64,000 bases of DNA. It comes from Sialis fuliginosa (taxonomy: Eukaryota > Arthropoda > Insecta > Megaloptera > Sialidae). How positions within the stretch are numbered: the stretch's first letter is position 1; each line of letters starts with the position of its first letter. The notes under the pieces are model-generated. The model did no database searches. It had not been told where the DNA came from and saw nothing but the letters and a program-made list of their open reading frames with translations. This document shows positions 49,201 to 58,139 of this stretch, in pieces. The position numbers were made by a program, and so were the translations under genes. The stretch spans positions 23,818,701-23,882,700 of the forward strand of contig OY540816.1 of the NCBI GenBank assembly GCA_961205875.1, given 5' to 3'.

Positions 49201-51344
49201 CCGCCTGTGAAAATGTTTAATCGGATGTTATTTATATTAACCACAGTCCCAGCTCCACGCTGTGTTTATTTCAATACCAGCCGTGGCGTTTATTACTGTG
49301 GAGAGTAAACTCTATAACTAAACTCGCTATGTTTGCAGTTTCTTATATCATAGACTGTATAATACACTGTTTAGTTACATTAAATATGAGTTTAAACTAC
49401 ATATTACATAAACTTCATCCTAGGTTTAAATCCTTAGCTCTTTTTGTTTTGTCAAACTAAAAACTAACCTCAATTTATTATATTAACCTTGGGTTGCATA
49501 ATATATGCATAAAATATGATAATTTTTTACCTTATAAAATTTATCATAACCATTATTGTTTTTTAGAATTGATGTAATAATGGTTTGAAAACAACTGATT
49601 AACTAATCATGATTAATTTTGCTTTATGCAACCCAAGGTAAATGGGATAAAAAAAAACGAGTTAATTTTAGTAACAGAGGATAGGGTACATTACTGGAAT
49701 TAATAAAAGAATATAGTGCTACTGTAGAATGTAAAAGATGTGCATTAAATCCAACAGATTCTAATAAAACTTATGATTAAATATTTATTTTTCAATACTC
49801 ATTTAAAATTTTAGTTAGTTTCAGAACTATAATTAAAAAAGTGATAATTATTTAATTACAAAACTACAAGAATTGTGGTATTATAATATTTAAACTTAAC
49901 ATGAAGTTATATTTTGAACTGAGAAACCGGGCCTGTTACCTGCATTGACGATAGCGGTGGCCATCGGGACACTGTGCTTTGCTATTGACCTAACAACCGC
50001 CAACGCCTCCTTCTTGTAGTACTTGTTCTTGCTGTTAATATTCTGCAACAACTGCTGATGTATCTCCTTGCTTACGATGTTATTTGCAAGTTTCTCCTCC
50101 TGGTTGGCAAACCTTCCGATTGCTATTGTGGCGCACAACTGTACCGAACTGTTGACGTCTTGCAGGAGAGGTCTGAGGAGGTCGATGGCCCCCGCGTTCT
50201 CCAGATAGGTTATGTTGTAAGGTTTAGAAGCCAGGTCGGCTACGCTCTGCACAAAGTTGATCCTGGCTTTTTGATATGCATCGAATACTTGCATTATAAC
50301 GCGAGCCGTCATTTTCAATGGGTAATTTGTCAGACATTAAATTGAAATAAGCGAGTGACAGATTGGATTGTGTATATTTGTTGTTTCGGAGTTTCCGTGG
50401 TTACGGATTTACAAAGTGGTTTCTTTGATTTGAGATGTTTTTCAGCAAAGACTTTACGATTAAATAACTCTTGAATAAATAAACGCAATTTAAATCTGTA
50501 AACAGCGTTGGAAAGTAGATGCTTCAAGCTTTGAAATACTTATTATTACAGTTGTTTTTACCAGAGTTACAGATGTTTGATTGTTTTTTTATTTGTTTCA
50601 ATTTGTTGGACATTAAATTGAAGTGATATGTGTTTGTTTGGTCGTTTCCGTGATTATAGATATTTAAAGTGGTTTCTTTGATTTATTCCAGACGATCGTC
50701 GGGGGCCGCCCGCCCGCAATGACAAGAACCAGCGAGGCTCAGAGCGAGGGCCCGCGACGAGGGGACGCGCTGAGGAGCGCCCCAAAGAGAACAAGAACCA
50801 CGACCGGGAGAAGAACCTCGAAGATAGGATGCCCAAATTAAAAGAACAAGAACCTCCGGTAAGTTTAGTTGTGGAAGAGAAAGTCAACACTTTTAACTTT
50901 GAAACATTTTACAGTTACCCCAAAATTGTGTATTTTCTTAAAAATTTTCTTAACCTCACTTTACAGTTAAATAACTCTTGAACAAATAAATGTTACTTAA
51001 ATCTGTATACAGTGTTTGAGAGTACAAGCTTCAAGCTTTTAAATACTTTTTGAATCATGTGATTATGGTTGTTTTTACCAAAGTTACAAGTGTTTGAATT
51101 TTACCCTTTTTTAAATTTTCATAACCTCACTTTATGATTAAATAACTCTTGAATAAATAAATGTTACTTAAATCTGTAAACTGTGTTAGAAAGCAGGAGT
51201 TTGAAGCTTTGAAATACTTTTTGAATTGTTTAATTATGGTTGTTTTTACCAAAGTTACAGAAGTTTGATTGTTTTTTTTGTTTGTTTCAGAATTTCACAG
51301 CGTCAAATAAATTCGCTTTTCTGGAAACAGAAGAATCAGGCTAG
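43235..51344 (+). CDS. eIF4B: Eukaryotic translation initiation factor 4B
   Basis: Exons: 43235-43247, 43587-43724, 44198-44370, 44858-44974, 45549-45774, 46031-46483, 46860-47118, 47443-47512, 47796-47886, 50692-50858, 51291-51344; 586 residues, all junctions in phase. The N-terminus MASSAGKKSKK, the LNEFL motif and TNWADEVE match the conserved eIF4B head. One RRM spans ~83-160 with RNP2 AYISNL and RNP1 KGFGYIEF. Residues ~160-220 are Arg/Asp-rich. Residues ~245-365 hold repeats of GGFTRGGDRDNDRG type, the counterpart of the mammalian DRYG self-association region. An Ala/Pro stretch follows, then IEEKIAKEREARL, and the tail ends FLETEESG. It stimulates eIF4A helicase activity during 48S scanning, in the cytoplasm. 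Introns 3, 5, 6, 7 and 9 carry snoRNA-like elements, and intron 9 encloses SPAG6 in antisense. Confidence 0.95.
43725..44197 (+). other. eIF4B intron 2, hairpin-dense and GC-richer
   Basis: Unlike the other introns, about 43815-44125 is not AT-rich and contains three compact perfect or near-perfect hairpins: 43870-43883 (AGATGA, 2-nt loop), 43959-43976 (GTGTTTAT, 2-nt loop) and 44087-44109 (10-bp stem, TTA loop). A TCAGA/TCTGA pair brackets the last. It does not fit a C/D or H/ACA layout that I can recognise. Confidence 0.4.
44637..44777 (+). ncRNA. H/ACA snoRNA-like element, copy 1 (eIF4B intron 3)
   Basis: Hairpin 1: basal stem CCACAGT/ACTGTGG, apical stem CCACGCTG/CAGCCGTGG with one bulged C, and an internal loop CCCAGCT (44644-44650) opposite CGTTTATT (44683-44690). 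H box AGAGTA follows directly (44697-44702). Hairpin 2: basal stem AACTAAAC/GTTTAGTT, inner stem TGCAG/CTGTA. Then comes ACA at 44772-44774, three bases before the element end. It ends 80 nt before the exon 4 acceptor. The ANANNA box, paired loops and ACA tail are the defining H/ACA features; the target is unknown. Confidence 0.75.
45817..45955 (+). ncRNA. H/ACA snoRNA-like element, copy 2 (eIF4B intron 5)
   Basis: Hairpin 1 stems and internal-loop strands are the same as copy 1, with a slightly changed apical loop. H box AGAGTA. Hairpin 2 has diverged in sequence but still pairs (TTAAACT/AGTTTAG basal, GCAGT/GATTGC inner with G-U pairs). ACA box at 45950-45952, and 75 nt to the acceptor of exon 6. 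Divergence that keeps pairing argues for a functional RNA. Confidence 0.72.
46666..46806 (+). ncRNA. H/ACA snoRNA-like element, copy 3 (eIF4B intron 6)
   Basis: Basal stem 1 is TCTGCAGT/ACTGCAGA: two base pairs differ from the other copies on both strands, so pairing is kept. The CCCAGCT and CGTTTATT loop strands are unchanged. H box AGATTA. Hairpin 2 has a perfect nine-pair inner stem GCACAGTCT/AGACTGTGC and the AACTAAAC/GTTTAGTT base. ACA at 46801-46803, and 53 nt to the exon 7 acceptor. Confidence 0.75.
47147..47288 (+). ncRNA. H/ACA snoRNA-like element, copy 4 (eIF4B intron 7)
   Basis: Hairpin 1 is identical to copy 1. H box AGAGTA. Hairpin 2 has base AACTAAAC/GTTTAGTT and inner stem TGCAGT/ACTGTA. 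ACA at 47283-47285. It starts 28 nt after the donor of exon 7 and ends 154 nt before the next acceptor. Nearly identical to copy 5. Confidence 0.74.
47713..47718 (-). terminator. Candidate poly(A) signal for SPAG6
   Basis: TTTATT on the plus strand (AATAAA on the minus strand) is the first clear signal downstream of the SPAG6 stop; none is seen in the 68 bases between the stop and eIF4B exon 9. If used, SPAG6 mRNA would be antisense to the whole of eIF4B exon 9 (47796-47886). Confidence 0.35.
47955..50312 (-). CDS. SPAG6: Sperm-associated antigen 6, armadillo-repeat axonemal protein
   Basis: Two exons on the minus strand, 50312-49940 and 49204-47955, joined in phase; 540 residues against about 509 in vertebrates. 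The first in-frame ATG (50312-50310, preceded by AAAA) is used. The protein opens with a QVFDAYQKAR motif and the NAGAIDLLRPLL repeat, then about eight armadillo repeats with recurrent SIAKH/NIAKH helices (for example LAAVSAIDSIAKHNAQLS). The family-specific C-terminal part includes ALEPLLYDAPPEILKYVLGQ, VTTGGLKKVQEIKAEPG and EEIVRFYSPGYPESLL. SPAG6/PF16 is a central-pair C1 microtubule protein needed for flagellar motility, so sperm expression is expected. The entire gene lies in eIF4B intron 9, antisense. A tail of ~30 residues extends past the vertebrate end. Confidence 0.95.
49241..49382 (+). ncRNA. H/ACA snoRNA-like element, copy 5 (eIF4B intron 9)
   Basis: Same architecture as copy 4 with very few differences. 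H box AGAGTA, ACA at 49377-49379. It begins 37 bp beyond the SPAG6 exon 2 boundary, inside the SPAG6 intron (49205-49939), but in eIF4B orientation. It is therefore sense to its host and antisense to the nested gene. The 3' splice site of intron 9 is about 1.3 kb away, unlike copies 1-3. Confidence 0.73.
49383..49939. other. Rest of the SPAG6 intron
   Basis: AT-rich, no exon. Two GGGTTGCATA / TATGCAACCC words at ~49491 and ~49623 are in inverse orientation, about 140 bp apart, and flank a palindromic AT segment. Possibly a small transposon relic. Confidence 0.4.
50333..50691 (+). repeat. Intragenic duplications at the 3' end of eIF4B intron 9
   Basis: GACATTAAATTGAA is followed in each of two places (50333 and 50609) by a GTTTCCGTG word and then AAAGTGGTTTCTTTGATTT. 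The second copy runs into the exon 10 acceptor, so the acceptor region itself has been duplicated. Between them lies structured repeat copy A (50466-50574). Confidence 0.55.
50466..50574 (+). ncRNA. Second intronic structured repeat, copy A (weak H/ACA-like)
   Basis: Starts AACTCTTGAA. CTTGAA pairs with TTCAAG and AACGC with GCGTT, then the element ends GAGTT-ACA-GAT. Related copies are at 50973-51091 and 51144-51262. No good ANANNA box is visible and the second hairpin is short, so this may be only a duplicated intron segment. Confidence 0.3.
50973..51091 (+). ncRNA. Second intronic structured repeat, copy B (weak H/ACA-like)
   Basis: In eIF4B intron 10. Same order as copy A, with AATGT/GTGTT replacing AACGC/GCGTT by wobble pairs. 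It ends ACTTT...AAAGT, then T, ACA and AGT. TGGT/ACCA forms the inner stem of the last hairpin. Confidence 0.3.
51144..51262 (+). ncRNA. Second intronic structured repeat, copy C (weak H/ACA-like)
   Basis: In eIF4B intron 10, 52 bp after copy B. The basal stem AACTCTTG/CAGGAGTT is eight pairs with one G-U. The last hairpin is ACTTT/AAAGT, followed by T, ACA and GAA. It ends 28 nt before the final exon. A partial relative (TTACCAAAGTTACAGAGATT) occurs at ~45987-46006 in intron 5. Confidence 0.3.
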
Positions 51345-51445
51345 AGTAAAATGTTTTGACAAATGGGTCGCAATATTAATTATTATATTCACTTCTTGTC
51401 ATACGAACTAGTCCTGACTACGAAGTGTTGTATTGCTTTTTTTTA

Positions 51446-51451
51446 AATAAA
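51446..51451 (+). terminator. Candidate eIF4B poly(A) signal
   Basis: AATAAA 102 bases after the stop codon. Further AATAAA words at ~52138 and ~52424 leave open longer 3' untranslated regions. Confidence 0.45.
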
Positions 51452-53537
51452 CATTATTATAAAAAAAATACCTTTTGAAAGCGATTTTAATATTTAAAAT
51501 TTCGGCTCAGTTTAAAATAAATTGTGTATTTATTATTATTATTATTAGAGAGTTGTTGGAAATATTTAGGGTTCGTAAAGAACGGGAAATGACGGTAAAT
51601 AATTTAAGATTGGTTAAAATTAATAATATTAATTTTAAACGCCTGATAAAAAAATTTTTTTTAATGATCAGTCATTTTGTTAAAAATGGATGAAATTGGG
51701 TTGAATAAAAAACATATAATAGCTTGAGATCTGTACTTTATAGATTCATGTCAAAATCTTTTCTCTCATTCTTTTAATGATTTTTTTGTTATTAAAAGTC
51801 GAGAGAAAAAAATTGTAAATTTCCGTCTTTCACTTCACGAACATATAACTTATTAAAAAATAAACGAAACTTAGATTTTCACGTATATCTATAAAGTACA
51901 GATCTCCACCTACAAAATATTTTTTATTGGGCCCAATTTCGTCCATTTTTCCCAAAGTTACAAAACATCAGAAAAAAAATCCGTTCTTTACGAATGTTTA
52001 GCTTGATTCTTATTTTTAAACAATTTGATATATATTTATAAAGGCCTTTTTGTTTTTGTATATACAGCATGTATATAGTTAAATTGTCCCCCCCTCCCAT
52101 TATTTTAAGTGTATTTTTGTTTGGCCTGGGCCGATAATAAATAAACCGTAAAGAAAAGAAAGGAACGTGTTTTGGGACAACAAACGTCTACGACGGGGAA
52201 GTATATAAGTCTAGAAAGATGTGAATATAACGTATTATTAGTGAGGTTATGTTCCTGCCTGTTTCTTGACTTTGTCTCGTTTGTTTTGTCTCCGAGGCTT
52301 GGTTTATATATATTTGGTTTTGATATGATTTAATGAAGTTAGGCTAGGTTAGTATCTTCTTCTTATATTTTGTATATGTAAAGTTTGTATGTTAGAGGTC
52401 TGTATGATGCACACTTGTATAAGGGAATAAAAGGTTTATTCTATATTTATTATCATCTCTGTTATTTGTTATGAATATCTCCCTCCCTCCCCCCCTCTGA
52501 AATAGATACACGCACGGGTAAGTCATGTTTTGTTATTTATATAGATCATATGTATTATGAGGGATTTGCTTCTTATTACATTTATATTTATTATTATTAT
52601 TATTATAATTAATATATATTATTAGGGTGTCCACTTTCTGGAAAGTCAGGGAAGCCCAAAGTGGTCAGGAAAAGTCAGAGAATTTCTTTAAAATTCTGAA
52701 AAGTCAGGGAGTTTATTATGAATTCTGGGAAGTCAGTGAAAAAAAGTATAAATTTAAGTTGGTCAGGGAATTTTATTTTCAAAAAACAGTGGATACCCTG
52801 ATTATATATAATTTTTATTAAATATGTTTATTTAAGAGTTGCATAACAATCTGATTCATTCAGATAGACACGGAAAAAATTTAAAATAAAACTGTTTGTC
52901 TTGACCTGAAATGGAAAAATCAAGTGAAAATTTTGAAATCAGAAAAAATATTTAAATTTTAAAGGTACAGGTAGCGACATCTAGCAAGAAAAACATGAAC
53001 TACCAAAACCTTATTGGTTAACGTTTTTTTCGCTAGATGGCGCCACATATACTTTTGAAATTTAAATATTTTTTCAGAAGTCATTCCGACTAAATCAATT
53101 TTTTTATCGAACTAGACGCTACCGTATGAATTAGGGTATTCTAAGTACAGAAAAGATTCATTCGGATTAATAAGACGATTTTTTATCAACTTAAATTTGC
53201 TTGAAATTTAGAATCAGTAAATGCATTTTTAATCTAGTACAATATATCTTATCAGCATGTTATCATAACTAGTACAATAGAAAAACACGAATATCCTTAA
53301 AACATTTATTTCTCTTAGAACATAAAATACATACACATTTATATCATTACAAATATATATATATATAATAATAATGGATATCATAAAATAGAGTTTTAAA
53401 AATCAATGTTACTCTATCCACAACTGTTATACTTAAAAATTGCAATACACTGTAAATATATATGTCGTGTATACACAATAATAATAATACAATAATAAAA
53501 ACCATTAAACATGCATTTAAATATATTATAATACGTA
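51452..53537. other. Convergent intergenic region between eIF4B and the bZIP gene
   Basis: No coding frame. A stretch at 52622-52800 has repeated AGTCAGGGAA/AGTCAGAGAA words, characteristic of a dispersed repeat. An inverted pair (TTTGAAATC, ~52935, and ATATTTAAATTT words at ~52950 and ~53060) flanks ~100 bp. Alternate poly(A) signals for both genes lie here. Nothing else recognised. Confidence 0.45.
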
Positions 53538-55906
53538 TTACGTTTTAGATTTAGTAACCGTGTGTAAAAGAGTCTCTCTCATCCGCGAAACCATCTTCTC
53601 TAGTTCCTCGACGCGCGTCTTCAGTCTAATATTCTTCTGTTCCAAAACGCTCGCTTCTTGTTCCATTTGCTCCTCCTTCAGTTTTCTATTTACCCTCGAC
53701 CGTCTCGAAGCTTCATTATTCTTATTTCTCAGCTCGCGGTATTTAGATACGTCCGAGTCGTCTGAAATCTCTGAAGATATTGATACTAGTCTTTTAGGAG
53801 GCCGGCCACGCCTTACTGCGGTCGTCGGTTCTATTTTAATCTGCGTTTTGCTTGCGATCGAGTCTATTCTTGCGGTTCTCCGTCTGGGTTTGTTGATTGT
53901 GTTTTGTACGGGGGAGGAGTAGGTTCTTGATTCGAACGAACTTGATGAGTTTGTGTTTGATTCGAATGGTGCAGAGTCAAAAACGTTTTGAAGGGCTTCG
54001 ACTTCACCCTGAAAATATATATAAAATAAATTAAGAACAGGGACTTTACAATCATCTGTATGTAAATTTTAATTTGATAAAAATTGACAGAATGTCCGTA
54101 TTACAATTTACAAGAATTATATATTTGTCTAGGATTTACATTGAATATAATTATGATATCTATAAATGTAGAAAAGTTTAAAATAAACTTACGCAATCGA
54201 TGTAGCGAAGCAGATCAAACTCTGTGTTGTTCAAATCTAGAACTGTGCTGATGACATCGGGCGTATCGATGACGTTCTGAATAACGGAGCTCGCAGAGGT
54301 ATCTAGAGACAGTTTTGGCCGCTTGGCGTAGTTGTCGATGACTTCCACGCTGATGAGACCGTTGGACGAACACTCGGGCAAGTCCTCCATCGTATTATTA
54401 CTCTTGCTAAAGTACGCTAATTCTTCTACAGACTTTATACTATCTTCGCTCTGTTCGTCTTTAATGACGGTCGTATGTCCCCACTTATGTCGATTATTTA
54501 CTATTAAACCGTTAACACTAGTAATGTTTCTATCAAAGTCACCACCGTTGTTATTGTTATTATTATTATAAACGTTATTGTTATTTAACAAGTGTTCTCC
54601 GCTTTTATTGAATAATGGATTGTCTGACGACGTGCTGTCCGATAAAGGACTGATGCACGACGCGTCTTCTGAAGTTGGATCGGTGGTGAACATGTCGGGC
54701 AATTGTTGGGTTGTTCCATTATTCCACGTTTCGGTTACGTCTTTTGTTATTTCTTCAGGATTTGTTTCAAAGTGGAATTCACTTTGTTCTGTAAACAATT
54801 TCGTTTTCTTTATAAATATTATTATTTTATAAAAACTGACTGTTTTTTGAGAAAAAAAAAAATGTAATATCTCAGTAAAATTAAAATTATTTAGCTCAAA
54901 GCTTGTTTTATACAAACTTACCAAAGTCTGGCGTAGTGAGCGGTGATTCATCTGCATCGATAATTTGAATTTTCTCCGGAAGGACCGAACTGGGCGCTAC
55001 GGCGCACCAGGGCCCTATGTCCTGAAAATCTTCCCAATCCATAGAAACGGACATCGAATTTTGTTGTATCTCGTTTACAGTATCCTAGAACATACACACA
55101 TTAATAACCTACAAAACACAAACACGAGGCCGCACGTTTACTTACTGTTGACCCTCGGAACCCGCTGCCTGGTATTTGGATCGAGTCGACGGTATACGGT
55201 AGCGCACTTGGCAACCTTGGACCTGTCGATGAGACTGCGAGACTTGTCGCAGCCGTCGGACAACTTGGCGAGCTTTGAACGATCGATGCAACTGATTGCT
55301 GGTACGCGGCGGCAGTGCCGTCGATAAGGGGCCAACAGAGGGTGAAGTTGTTCTCTACGTCCTGAACGCTGGACTTCACGCCACGAGTAGCAAGATATGC
55401 CGGTGGATTTAGTAGCGGCCATGTTGTACGGAACTAGACACAAAATAACACAATTTTATTGTTTGTCCAATACAATGTTTAATATAGTTTTATCAAATCA
55501 ATTTCGAAACCATAATAATGTCGAAAGCCTTAACGAAATTAAAGTTTTATTTGTCTTACCGAGGCTTCTTACGAGGGGGAATATTACTTCTATAGGATAT
55601 CTGAAGAAACATGGTCAAATCTTCAAACAGGGTTAAGTAAAAAATGTTAACGTGAAAAATGGGCTTGAGAGTTAATAAACAATTCTGCGCTATAAGAAAA
55701 ACACGCGAAAATGCATTAATAATTGAATATTAATCATCTACTTTTAATTTTTAAATTATAAAAGGCCAACCTATTTTTTTTTTTTTGCATTTTTAGGACC
55801 CATATTGTAAAAATACTTACATTGAATTTTCCGTATCCTTCAGATGAAATGGTTGGATTCAAGAAACTCTCACCAAGAAAAGAGTTGAGCTCTAACAAGT
55901 CTCAAC
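53538..55906 (-). CDS. bZIP transcription factor with AT-hook, 5' end unresolved
   Basis: In-phase exons on the minus strand: 55906-55821, 55433-55146, 55084-54922, 54788-54193, 54008-53538 (stop 53540-53538). The frame stays open for ~532 residues after a TGA at 55904-55902, but has no ATG before exon 55084-54922 (MSVSMDWEDF). The first exon may be missing, or translation may start there. The C-terminus has an AT-hook-like RRGRPPKR, a basic region RNKNNEASRRSRVNRK and a leucine zipper (VLEQKNIRLKTRVEELEKM). The basic-region signature N-N-E-A-S-x-x-S-R is of the C/EBP-PAR type rather than CREB/ATF4. The middle is Ser/Asn/Asp-rich with an Asn run (54545-54590), and LLELNSFLGESFL looks like an acidic activation helix. 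It should act as a nuclear dimer. Subfamily not assigned. Confidence 0.82.
55560..55600 (-). other. Candidate 41-nt cassette exon of the bZIP gene
   Basis: Flanked on the minus strand by an acceptor (TTTCTTCAG) and a donor (GTAAGA). Forty-one nt is not a multiple of three. Inclusion between 55821 and 55433 would shift the frame and give a stop (TAA) within 10 codons of the next exon. Could be regulated, or chance splice-like sequence. Confidence 0.3.
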
Positions 55907-56471
55907 CTGTGTAAAAAATAAAATTAAGAATTATTCAACTGTTACTGATAAAAAAGAATTGTTATCAATTTTATAATAATCGTGTACTTAAAAAATGCAT
56001 ACAGCAACAAAAATATTTTTTATTTTAAATGTACTTTCAACCTTGTGAGTGTTATCTAAAAAATAGAAACCACTCCAAAGATAAGACTACATGGAATTAT
56101 ACTCGATATAAGTAAATATTTGTTACTAAATAAAATCTACTGCATTAAAAAATAAGATAACGTGATAATAAAATACATTACGTATTTGAATATTAAAAAA
56201 AAAAAAAAAACTAAAATTTCAATTGTTGAAATTTAGTTTAGTTTTAAATAATAAACAGGAAGGTAAACAAATGAATAGAATCTGTATAAATTGTAATGAC
56301 GCATTGTTAAACAATTCAAACATGTAGGATTCCCAACTAAACCGATCGATGACCGCAATTAGTCACCATGACTCAGCGTTAAAATAAACGCATTGACCTA
56401 GACAAGTGAGACAGAGAGATAGAGAACACTTTTGTACAAAAAGAGCCGGACATTCTGATAGCGCGTGACTG

Positions 56472-56479
56472 TGACGTCA
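56472..56479. promoter_or_regulatory. CRE palindrome TGACGTCA within bZIP intron 1
   Basis: Extended palindrome TGTGACGTCACA at 56470-56481, about 380 bp downstream of the TATA box. A bZIP-binding site beside a bZIP gene would suit auto- or cross-regulation, but this is inference. Confidence 0.4.
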
Positions 56480-56586
56480 CAGCTACGACGCAGGTAAAAA
56501 ATAAATGATAACAAACGTTCTAATACGTTCAATAACAGACGAGAAACGTGCGTAATATATTCAGAATATGTACAATAAATACTCAC

Positions 56587-56826
56587 TCTTCCTAATTATA
56601 ATCGCACTTGCTCAAGATATGCAAAATTTATCAAACTACGTTCAATTTACGAACACAAAAAAATTCTAATTTCACTTTCATTAAATTGCAATATAGTTGA
56701 AAATCAAACTCTTTCGATAAGGATTGAAGATCGCAAAAAGAAACTGATGAACTTATGAAAATACCGCACATTCACTTTATTACACAATATTGCGCAATGC
56801 TTTCAAGCGAAGGTATTTTCAAAAAA
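56587..56826 (-). promoter_or_regulatory. Candidate 5' untranslated exon of the bZIP gene with a short uORF
   Basis: Bounded by a TATA box about 30 bp upstream and by a donor GTGAGT at 56586-56581. It contains a 16-codon ORF, ATG at 56681 to TGA at 56631, starting MKVKLEFF. No other long frame. Confidence 0.45.
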
Positions 56827-56852
56827 TGGTGTCGCGAGCGCGGAGTGTCTCG

Positions 56853-56936
56853 TATTTATAAACATATCCCCGCTACCGGCTACGGCCAACCACGAACATC
56901 GTGTTATCACATACGTCATGCCGGGCCAATCACGTG
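56853..56936 (-). promoter_or_regulatory. bZIP gene core promoter: TATA, CRE-like, CCAAT and E-box
   Basis: On the minus strand, in order: CACGTG (56936-56931) directly followed by ATTGG (56930-56926), TGACGTAT (56918-56911), then TATAAATA (56860-56853). A GC-richer stretch follows downstream. This is a compact TATA promoter, compatible with a stress- or hormone-regulated gene. Confidence 0.5.
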
Positions 56937-57300
56937 CCGCGAAGGACACACCGTACTTTGATGGCCAGATAAATATACGATAATAACGTTTTCTTATGAT
57001 TATACCTTTGGGCGAACATTTTTCCAAGAATATTTCGATTTCTCAAAATACTGTACGTTTTGAAAAATAATAAAAATGCAATTATTATTATAGGTATATT
57101 GATGGGCGCCGGGAGGGGGGGTGCAAGGAGGTGTATTTGCACCCCCCTGGTAAAAAAGAAAAAACTAAAAAATTAAGAAATATAAATTTTAATTTTAAAT
57201 TCAGGCCAGAATATAAAAGTGATAATCTTTTTTTTTTTTGGTCGCGTCAAGTTTAATCTGTAATTTTATTTTAGATAAGGGAAAATAAAAAATAAGTGTC

Positions 57301-57371
57301 TGTTTAATACATTTAATTAAACAAGTGTCCAACACTGGGGTATGATCCAAGACTGTTGCCAGTATCTTATC
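57301..57371. repeat. MITE family A terminal fragment
   Basis: ACAAGTGTCCAACACTGGGG followed by GATCCAAGACTGTTGCCAGT is shared with ~10270-10325. Solitary end of family A. Confidence 0.5.
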
Positions 57372-58022
57372 GGTAAATGTTAATTATTTTCAACCAAGAG
57401 GGGGGAAATTTGAGGGTTAAAATACGATTTTTATTATTATTTTGAATAAAAAATCTGCTACTTTCCTGTTTACACCGGTAATGAGTTCATGCAATTAATA
57501 TAATAAAAATAATCTTACTTCTTTCCTTTATAGTGAGAGTTCATAAACATTGTATTAACAAATAGTTTATTGTGTTTTAAAATACTTGTTGAATGAAAAT
57601 TAAAATTGAACTTTGTCTTTTTATTAAATCTTCGATTTATTTTTTTTCTTGTGTCCATACAATTAACTAGCATAATAAATTATTATTATGTGTATAACAA
57701 TAATTTATTATTATCGATTCACCAAATTATTATTAAAAAATTAAAATAAACACTACACAAAATTTACCAATACCTACAAAATCTTATTATTAAATTTATT
57801 AATATTTATAATAGCTTAAACCATTAAAATTTTATTATAGATGAAATCTAAAATGTATTTATTTTAAAATTTAAATTAAATTAACATATATAGGGATCTT
57901 TATTATCGGCAACGGTTAGCTATATTTCGATGTTGTTTCCTTAACTCTTTTCCAACAATGAATGAATCATTTTGAACGAGAACAAACAAATATATCCCAG
58001 GAGGTTGGGCCACACATCGGAA

Positions 58023-58139
58023 CGCTATTGGTCCAAATTCCGTGACGTCATATTTTCTGATGCAATACAATTCTCTATAAGCTCATCTTCGATGTAGAAT
58101 CTTCCAGAGTTTATTCTTTTGTTCGAGATTGTTCTACCT
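58023..58139 (+). promoter_or_regulatory. Promoter-like segment with possible untranslated exon
   Basis: In plus order: ATTGG (58027-58031), TGACGTCA (58043-58050), TATAA (58076-58080), an HSE-like GAATCTTCCAGA (58097-58108) and a donor-like GTAAGC at 58140. It could start a lncRNA or a distant 5' exon of the TPD52-like gene; no acceptor was linked. Confidence 0.3.

Noticed and set aside
48157..49308. Several plus-strand frames over the SPAG6 region
   Set aside because: They are antisense shadows of the long SPAG6 coding exon.
44637..49382. Reading the five eIF4B intronic copies simply as a MITE
   Set aside because: All share host and orientation, lack terminal inverted repeats spanning the whole unit, and show compensatory stem changes plus H and ACA boxes; the RNA interpretation fits better.
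55138..55443. 101-codon minus-strand frame starting MAATKSTG as the main protein
   Set aside because: It is +1 to the frame that joins in phase to the bZIP exons and ends without a domain. Kept only as a possible overlapping uORF.
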